Assembly: GCA_964438975.1 (NCBI GenBank)
Contig: CAYTMU010000038.1
Coordinates: 1-37,557, forward strand
Direction: 5' to 3'
Length of the DNA: 37,557 nucleotides
Source of the DNA: Chryseosolibacter sp964438975
Lineage (GTDB): Bacteria; Bacteroidota; Bacteroidia; Cytophagales; Cyclobacteriaceae
Shown: piece after piece, positions 32,631-37,557 of the stretch
How positions within the stretch are numbered: position 1 is the first letter of the stretch
Layout: each line of letters begins with the position of its first letter
The notes under the pieces: model-generated
Database searches by the model: none
Told to the model about the DNA's origin: nothing
What the model saw: only the letters and a program-made list of their open reading frames with translations
Made by a program: the position numbers and the translations under genes

Positions 32631-33174
32631 AAAAACGCGTAACCCACACGTACCACAACGCGAACACAAAAAGATACAGCGTCGCGGTGAAAAAGTACTT
32701 GTGATAATAGTAGAATTGATCCGAGTCCGATCTTGCCAGCAAGAACAGAAGCGAAACCCGTAGAATATTTGCCAGGTGAAGAATGAGAATTCCCGCAGCC
32801 AGGAACAATAGCAATCGCTTCCGATCACCCCCGAACGCAAACAGGAAAGCGACGAACACGATCATCACGTTGATGCCATTGCACCCCTCGAACACGCTGA
32901 GAACAGCCTTGTCTCCTTCATACAGCAAAACATTCGGCCGCGTAGCATGCATACCCGTACTCGTGTCATATCCCGCCAAATTCAGAAACGCCGACGTCTG
33001 CCGCGTCACCATCCCCGTGACACCGTCCGGCCGACTTCCATATGATTCAATCACGAAACCATACACCAGGTTCCCGACGAAATACAGAACCAGAAACTTT
33101 CCGAGGAAGTAGAGAGCGGGTTTGAATTCGGATAGTAGTTTAAGGTTCAAGGTTTGGGGGTTTAAGTTTACCAC
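32599..33174 (-). CDS. xrtF: Exosortase family protein XrtF
   Basis: A 191-residue polytopic membrane protein of the exosortase/archaeosortase superfamily, the transpeptidase-like enzymes that process C-terminal sorting signals. The catalytic triad is visible: Cys98 in FEGCNGINVMIVFVAF, Arg139 in ANILRVSLL and His158 in YYYHKYFF. The EGCNG context and short length fit XrtF. The 32-base overlap with its companion gene supports the call. The apparent GTG start at 33174 lies inside a hairpin, and the first 12 residues (VNLNPQTLNLKL) do not look like family sequence; a TTG at 33150 is an alternative. No EpsB/EpsH-type polysaccharide chain regulator is adjacent, but the surrounding genes make surface sugars. 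Confidence 0.92.
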   Translation of the reverse strand: MVNLNPQTLNLKLLSEFKPALYFLGKFLVLYFVGNLVYGFVIESYGSRPDGVTGMVTRQTSAFLNLAGYDTSTGMHATRPNVLLYEGDKAVLSVFEGCNGINVMIVFVAFLFAFGGDRKRLLLFLAAGILILHLANILRVSLLFLLARSDSDQFYYYHKYFFTATLYLFVFALWYVWVTRFYDKRSAKSAG

Positions 33175-33197
33175 GGGTTGCGCCGGGCTTACCCGTG
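33172..33197. repeat. Inverted repeat over the xrtF start
   Basis: CACGGGT (33172-33178) and ACCCGTG (33191-33197) form a perfect 7-bp stem with a 12-base loop. It covers the GTG start of xrtF. No T tract follows, so it is not an intrinsic terminator. Confidence 0.5.
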
Positions 33198-33351
33198 ACT
33201 ATTCATGTTAGAACCCGCCGGAGTCTTGTAAACAGGCATTGGTCGAAATGGCGATGAATTGGCTTTGCCACCAATATCACGAATTTTCTACAATCGAATT
33301 CCTGCGGGTGCATCGGAAGTATTCAGGACACTGAAAGGGTCCGCGGGGTAA

Positions 33352-34479
33352 CTACGACAGCTCTTTCCCAACGATCCGTACAACCCTCCCCAACTCACTC
33401 TCACTAAGGCTACTCCCAGACGGGAGGCAAAGGCCGTGCTGAAAAAGGTCGTCACTTACACCATTACCATAATACGGTGTGTCCTTGAAGACGGGCTGTA
33501 GATGCATGGGCTTCCAGACAGGTCGGCTTTCGATATCATCTGCCGCTAATGCGAGGCGTATGCGCTCTGCCTGGTCGGGGGTATCGCGAAACAGGACGGC
33601 GGTGAGCCATCGGTTGGACTGCATGTCGGGTAACTCGGTCTGAAACCCAATCCCTGGTATGGCGGCGAGTGTGTGCTTGTAGAGATCAAAGATCTCCCGG
33701 CGTTTCTTTACACGCTGGGTAAGAACTTTCAACTGTGATCTGCCGATCGCGGCGAGGATGTTGCTCAACCGGTAGTTGTAACCGATGGTCCGGTGCTCGT
33801 ACCAGGGCACGGGCTCTTTGGCTTCTTGCCGGAGGTGACGAGCGTTCACGATCAATGCGGACTGCGATGAAAACAGGGCTCCGCCGGATGAGGCGGTTAT
33901 GATCTTGTTGCCGTTGAATGACAGGACGCCAACATCTGCGAGTGTGCCGACTTGTCGTCCGTCGTAGAGCGATCCCAATGCTTCTGCGGAATCTTCGAGA
34001 ACGGGGATGCCGAAACGCCGGGCGATCGTCATGATCGGTATCATCTGCGCGGGCATGCCGTAAAGGTGTACTGCTACAATGGCCCTCGGTGCGCGTCCGG
34101 TCTTTTTGATCCGATCTTCGATAGCTTCCTGCAAAAGATCGGGGTCGATGTTCCAGGTTGTTCTTTCCGAATCCACAAATACCGGCAACGCACCGCAGTA
34201 GACGATCGGATTTGCCGAGGCGCAAAAGGTGAGCGTCGAGCAAATGACTTCATCTCCTGGTCGCACGCCTAACGCGAGGAGTCCGAGATGAATTGCTGAA
34301 GTACCGGAATTCGTAGTGATCAGATTAGGCGTGTCGACGACGGCGGCGAGTTCACGCTCGAACGCATCCACATCGGGACCGACGGGTGCAATCCAGTTCG
34401 ACGACAGCGCTTCCTCGATATAGGGCAATGCCTCGTCTGTGAGGTGCGGAGGCGACAGGTATATTGTTCGCTTAGCCAT
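33352..34479 (-). CDS. DegT/DnrJ/EryC1 sugar aminotransferase (PglE-like)
   Basis: A 375-residue PLP-dependent aminotransferase that would transfer an amino group to a 4-keto nucleotide sugar. The PLP lysine is Lys192 in SFNGNKIITASSGG, with the upstream Asp163 (LEDSAEALGS) that contacts the cofactor nitrogen and TNSGTSAIHLGLLAL for phosphate binding. Opening residues IYLSPPHLTDEALPYIEEALSSNWIAPVGPDV are typical of PglE/LegC-type enzymes. The start at MAKRTIYLSPPH is chosen by homology; it overlaps the acetyltransferase gene by eight bases. With the PglD- and PglF-like proteins it makes a bacillosamine-type pathway likely. Confidence 0.92.
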   Translation of the reverse strand: MAKRTIYLSPPHLTDEALPYIEEALSSNWIAPVGPDVDAFERELAAVVDTPNLITTNSGTSAIHLGLLALGVRPGDEVICSTLTFCASANPIVYCGALPVFVDSERTTWNIDPDLLQEAIEDRIKKTGRAPRAIVAVHLYGMPAQMIPIMTIARRFGIPVLEDSAEALGSLYDGRQVGTLADVGVLSFNGNKIITASSGGALFSSQSALIVNARHLRQEAKEPVPWYEHRTIGYNYRLSNILAAIGRSQLKVLTQRVKKRREIFDLYKHTLAAIPGIGFQTELPDMQSNRWLTAVLFRDTPDQAERIRLALAADDIESRPVWKPMHLQPVFKDTPYYGNGVSDDLFQHGLCLPSGSSLSESELGRVVRIVGKELS

Positions 34480-35116
34480 GTTGAAGAGGCCTTGCCGGAA
34501 CTCCTGCAACGGTCACGGCAGACGGCACATCGCGCGTCACCACAGCGCCGGCTCCGACACGACTGTCGCGTCCGACCCGCAATCCCGGAAGGATGCAGGC
34601 GCCGGTGCCTAGATCTGTGCATTCATCGAGATGTACGGATCCTGAGATGGAACACGATGGCATCAACGACGCAAAGGCGCCGATCACAACATCGTGACCG
34701 ATCGTGCAGCCGATATTGATAATCGCGAAAGGACCGACAACTATATTGGTTGTCATGATATTGCCCGCTGCAATGATAGCGCCTTCCTCAAAACGGTTGC
34801 GCTGCTGGTCGCCTAACATAGCGGATGGATGCGTCAATACGGGGAATGAAACTCTTGTATCACCTATGCGCGCTCTGATCTCGCGTCGCGTCTGTGGATT
34901 CGCGACAGCGATCGCAACGGATATCCCGTCGCTCATTTTTGCAAGCTCCCCCACCCCACCGAGGACAGTACGGCCGTCGACGATGGAGCCTTTTATCAAC
35001 TGGTCATCCAGGAATCCCATTAGGTCCCAATCCCCTCCCGCAGCGTTGATCTGGTCAACCATCAGGGCCGTCTCGCGACCAAATCCACCCGCGCCATAAA
35101 TGATAAGCTTACGCAT
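34472..35116 (-). CDS. PglD-like sugar N-acetyltransferase
   Basis: A 214-residue protein with an N-terminal Rossmann-like nucleotide-sugar binding part (KLIIYGAGGFGRETALMV) and a C-terminal left-handed beta-helix of hexapeptide repeats (INIGCTIGHDVVIGAFASLM; CTDLGTGACILPGLRVGRDS). The catalytic histidine of this family corresponds to His141 in CTIGHDVVIG. It should acetylate the 4-amino group of a UDP-amino sugar using acetyl-CoA, after the aminotransferase. Its start overlaps the sugar transferase gene by eight bases and its end overlaps the aminotransferase gene by eight bases, so the three are a tight operon. Confidence 0.92.
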   Translation of the reverse strand: MRKLIIYGAGGFGRETALMVDQINAAGGDWDLMGFLDDQLIKGSIVDGRTVLGGVGELAKMSDGISVAIAVANPQTRREIRARIGDTRVSFPVLTHPSAMLGDQQRNRFEEGAIIAAGNIMTTNIVVGPFAIINIGCTIGHDVVIGAFASLMPSCSISGSVHLDECTDLGTGACILPGLRVGRDSRVGAGAVVTRDVPSAVTVAGVPARPLQHG

Positions 35117-35687
35117 TGCCGTCAAATCTCTTTTCTGTAAGTGAAGTATCTTTCCGGAACGCGAAAAGAACATACAGCGTCATCAACAGTATTTTCATAT
35201 CCAGCCAGAAAGAGATATGACGAATGTAATACAAATCCAGCTGGAACTTTTCAGTCCACGATACCTGATTTCTGCCGTTGACCTGTGCCCAGCCCGTGAT
35301 CCCAGGCCGGACGAGATGACGCTGACGCTGTTCGTCGTTGAACAGCGGACCGTACTCCACCAACAGCGGGCGAGGTCCTACCAGCGACATATCGCCGCGA
35401 ACTACATTCCAGAGCTGAGGTAATTCATCGAGAGACGTGCGTCGGAGGAAGTCCCCTAGCGGGAAACGCCGATCATCTGCAGGCAACTGATCGCCTGTCT
35501 TCAGCGTCCGGAACTTGATCAGGCGAAAAACCTTGCCTGCCATTCCGATCCGCGGTTGAATGAAGAACACGGGGTGCCGGGTACTGATCAGGTATGCGAA
35601 GATGATAGCGAGAAACAACCAGGAGAAAGCTGCCAGGAGAAGGCACGACAGGAGAATGTCGAAAATGCGTTTTAGGAGGGGGTACAT
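35109..35687 (-). CDS. Undecaprenyl-phosphate sugar-1-phosphate transferase (PglC-like)
   Basis: A 192-residue monotopic phosphoglycosyl transferase. It has a single N-terminal hydrophobic hairpin (IFDILLSCLLLAAFSWLFLAII), then KFRTL, the catalytic Asp-Glu in RRTSLDELPQLWNVVRGDMSLVGPRP and RPGITGWAQVNGRN. It would place the first sugar phosphate on undecaprenyl phosphate in the inner membrane. The size fits PglC (about 200) rather than the longer WbaP type. The ATG at 35685-35687 is preferred over a GTG 15 bases upstream. Linkage to the PglD-like gene suggests its substrate is a diacetamido sugar. Confidence 0.92.
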   Translation of the reverse strand: MYPLLKRIFDILLSCLLLAAFSWLFLAIIFAYLISTRHPVFFIQPRIGMAGKVFRLIKFRTLKTGDQLPADDRRFPLGDFLRRTSLDELPQLWNVVRGDMSLVGPRPLLVEYGPLFNDEQRQRHLVRPGITGWAQVNGRNQVSWTEKFQLDLYYIRHISFWLDMKILLMTLYVLFAFRKDTSLTEKRFDGNA

Positions 35688-35696
35688 TGTCTTCGG

Positions 35697-35710
35697 GTCC
35701 ACGGTCCACA
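35697..35710. repeat. Two R1 heptamers inside the operon
   Basis: GTCCACG GTCCACA in the 41-base space between two sugar transferase genes. It is the only R1 trace I see in the polysaccharide region. Confidence 0.6.
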
Positions 35711-35728
35711 GCCTGGGCAGATGGGACG

Positions 35729-36325
35729 TCAGGTTCCCTTCCCGAAAATGGCTCCTACCGTTCTCAAAATAATCACCAGGTCAAGTGCAAACGACCTGGA
35801 CTCGACATACTTGAGGCTGATCGCGAGTTTCACGGGCATGATCTCTTCGATATAGAACTTGATCGGATCTTCCTTGCCTTCGAGCAGGGCGTTCTCATTG
35901 CGGAATTGCAATGACGCAAGGTCAGTGATACCGGGACGAACGGAGAGAACCTGTTGCTGTTCGGACGTATAGAGGTCGACAAATTTTTTTAGTTCGGGTC
36001 GTGGTCCGACGAGGCTCATATCCCCGCGAACCACATTGATCAACTGCGGAAACTCATCGATCTTGTATTTTCTGAGGTAGAAACCAACACGTGTGATCCG
36101 CGGGTCGCGATTTCCGACCGTGATCGCCGTAAACTTGTCAGCGTCGACGTGCATGGTGCGGAACTTCACGAGGCTGAAAAGAACACCGTGTCGGCCGACC
36201 CGCTGCTGAACGTAGAACGCCGGTCCGCGCGATTCCAGTTTGATGATCAGTACCAACACCAGGAACAGCGGGGAGAGAGCGAGCAGTCCCAGTGCAGAAA
36301 CAAACATGTCGAAGGATCGCTTCAT
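35729..36325 (-). CDS. Second undecaprenyl-phosphate sugar transferase
   Basis: A 198-residue protein of the same monotopic phosphoglycosyl transferase family as its neighbour but clearly different in sequence. It has an N-terminal hydrophobic segment (MFVSALGLLALSPLFLVLVLIIKL), KFRTMHVDADKFT, catalytic YKIDEFPQLINVVRGDMSLVGPRP and RPGITDLASLQFRNE. Its ATG overlaps the TGA of wecB (ATGA, 36322-36325), so it is translationally coupled to that gene. Two initiating transferases in one operon suggests two lipid-linked products or alternative first sugars; which sugar each uses cannot be read from the sequence. Confidence 0.9.
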   Translation of the reverse strand: MKRSFDMFVSALGLLALSPLFLVLVLIIKLESRGPAFYVQQRVGRHGVLFSLVKFRTMHVDADKFTAITVGNRDPRITRVGFYLRKYKIDEFPQLINVVRGDMSLVGPRPELKKFVDLYTSEQQQVLSVRPGITDLASLQFRNENALLEGKEDPIKFYIEEIMPVKLAISLKYVESRSFALDLVIILRTVGAIFGKGT

Positions 36326-37398
36326 CGACGCGCACTCACGAGATGTTCGACGATCACTTCCGCAGCATTCGCGTTACCATACAGGCTATCCTCATTCCGG
36401 AAAGACCTCCCCGCGAAGTATTCCACCGCATCGAGGATCCGTTGCTTATCTGCTCCGGCAAGTATATTGTGGCCACCCTCCACCAACTCCACCCATTCCG
36501 TTTCCTCACGCATCGTGACACAATGCTTTCCGAAAAAGTATGCCTCCTTCTGCAATCCACCACTGTCCGTCAATACACAACTGGAATTTCGAGTCAGGTT
36601 GATCATATCAAAATAGCCAACCGGATCAATGATCGTAAAGTCTGTGTGAATGTTTTGTTCCTGGAGTATCTTCCGCGTTCTGGGGTGAAGCGGAACGACG
36701 ACACGTGATCGGCGTGTCAACTCATTCAGCGCACGCACAATACCGCGGAGATTATCCGGGCGATCCGTGTTCTCCGCACGGTGGATCGTCGCCAGTACAT
36801 ATTGATCCGTCGTCAGCGAATATTTTTCCAGCGTAGCATACGTCTCAGCCTTCGACCTGTAGAACATCGCCGCATCCAGCATCACATCCCCGCTCAAAAC
36901 GATCTCGCACGACAGCGCTTCATACCCCTCCGCATGCAAGTTAGCAACCGCCGTCTGAGTCGGACAATACAACGTGGCACTGATCCGGTCTGTCAGGATG
37001 CGATTGATCTCCTCCGGCATTCGCATATTGAAGCTGCGCAATCCCGCCTCCACGTGCGCGACAGGAATATGCATCTTCGCCGCCGCAAGGGCACCTGCCA
37101 ATGTCGAATTGGTATCACCGTATACGAGCACCCATGACGGCTTCTCCTTCACCAACACCGCCTCGATCTTCTCCAGCATCTGGCCCGTCATCGCCCCATG
37201 CGAAAGACCGTTGACATTGAGGTGATAATCCGGGACCGGTATCTCCATTTCAGTGAAGAAAATATCCGACATATTCGCATCGAAATGCTGCCCGGTGTGC
37301 ACGATGATCTCATGAATACCCTTCGCCTTAAAAACACGCGAAACCGTGGCGGCTTTGATGAATTGAGGCCGCGCCCCAACGATGGTTACTATTTTCAC
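36322..37398 (-). CDS. wecB: UDP-N-acetylglucosamine 2-epimerase (non-hydrolysing)
   Basis: A 358-residue enzyme that interconverts UDP-GlcNAc and UDP-ManNAc. Motifs: KIVTIVGARPQFIKAATVSR at the N-terminus, VLVYGDTNSTLAGALAA, HVEAGLRSFNMRMPEEINRILTD, LATIHRAENTD and LTDSGGLQKEAYFFGKHCVT. All are characteristic of WecB/MnaA. The start is GTG at 37396-37398, with the typical VGARPQFIKAA immediately following. No wecC (ManNAc dehydrogenase) is present in the window, so the fate of UDP-ManNAc is not shown. It begins two bases after the stop of the partial gene upstream and overlaps the next gene by four bases. Confidence 0.95.
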   Translation of the reverse strand: MKIVTIVGARPQFIKAATVSRVFKAKGIHEIIVHTGQHFDANMSDIFFTEMEIPVPDYHLNVNGLSHGAMTGQMLEKIEAVLVKEKPSWVLVYGDTNSTLAGALAAAKMHIPVAHVEAGLRSFNMRMPEEINRILTDRISATLYCPTQTAVANLHAEGYEALSCEIVLSGDVMLDAAMFYRSKAETYATLEKYSLTTDQYVLATIHRAENTDRPDNLRGIVRALNELTRRSRVVVPLHPRTRKILQEQNIHTDFTIIDPVGYFDMINLTRNSSCVLTDSGGLQKEAYFFGKHCVTMREETEWVELVEGGHNILAGADKQRILDAVEYFAGRSFRNEDSLYGNANAAEVIVEHLVSARR

Positions 37399-37400
37399 TT

Positions 37401-37557
37401 TTATCTTAGTTTACACATAGCCACATGCACCGCTACGCCTCCAACCTCAGTTTCTATGGCGTTGCCATAGTAGCTTTCGAACTCGATGCCAGAATAGCTG
37501 ACACTTGCGGTCTTGAATAAATGCGGCTTGTGAAACAAGAGCACGCATTTGCCACGG
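37401..37557 (-). CDS. C-terminal end of an unidentified gene (runs off the window)
   Basis: An open frame enters from the right edge and stops with TAA at 37401-37403, giving about 51 residues (it includes CVLLFHKPHLFKTASVSY and ends VAVHVAMCKLR). The stop is only two bases from the GTG of wecB, the kind of spacing seen between genes of one operon, which supports it being real. I do not recognise the family from this fragment. Confidence 0.5.
   Translation of the reverse strand, partial: RGKCVLLFHKPHLFKTASVSYSGIEFESYYGNAIETEVGGVAVHVAMCKLR

Noticed and set aside
33172..33197. Terminator upstream of xrtF
   Set aside because: The stem is not followed by a T tract on either strand and covers the start codon.

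Overview
The window looks like a Bacteroidota chromosome segment, probably a metagenome-derived scaffold. Evidence: one protein carries a type IX secretion (T9SS) C-terminal sorting domain; several genes are preceded by the Bacteroidota promoter pattern TTTG-N(18-23)-TAnnTTTG; an XrtF-type exosortase sits with its companion gene; and there is a DUF6089-type barrel, a Bacteroidota-style second MreB and a zinc-less sirtuin. I cannot place it below phylum with confidence. Three runs of exactly 100 N (1182-1281, 7336-7435, 20297-20396) are scaffold gaps, and all three fall inside repeats.

Layout. Positions 1-24.7 kb are mostly housekeeping genes in short transcription units: FG-GAP protein, orphan histidine kinase, ABC-F ATPase, histone H1-like protein, MreB-like protein, prohibitin-type SPFH protein, citrate synthase plus RsmE, SpmA/SpmB-type membrane protein, a secreted protein of unknown function, TlpA-like thioredoxin, sirtuin, topoisomerase I with a histone-like tail, SixA-like phosphatase, agmatinase family enzyme, MtaB, YiaK-like dehydrogenase, succinyl-CoA synthetase beta, a four-helix-bundle protein and a DUF6089-like protein. 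Positions 24.9-37.6 kb are all on the minus strand and form a surface-polysaccharide and surface-protein region. In transcription order: the end of an unidentified gene, WecB, two sugar-phosphate transferases, PglD-like acetyltransferase, PglE-like aminotransferase, XrtF exosortase, XrtF-associated protein, a giant T9SS-sorted protein, a 66-residue protein with a signal peptide and a C-terminal helix plus basic tail, and a PglF/WbpM-like dehydratase. The dehydratase, aminotransferase, acetyltransferase and transferase together could make and mount a bacillosamine-type sugar on a lipid carrier. The stop of the giant protein gene and the start of the small gene share four bases, so these two are probably translated together.

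Repeats. Two intergenic families are woven through the first 25 kb. R1 is an array of a heptamer, GTC(C/G/A)AC(G/A), interrupted by 5-base GTTCA/GTTCG pieces. R2 is an approximately 100-bp module with a REP-like hairpin (CCCGCC...GGCGGG around GCTTTAGC) followed by runs of GGGGCTAGA. They often begin exactly at stop codons, in places fill the whole space between convergent genes, and in one case appear to have extended a protein's C-terminus. No transposase, tRNA, rRNA or CRISPR array was found.
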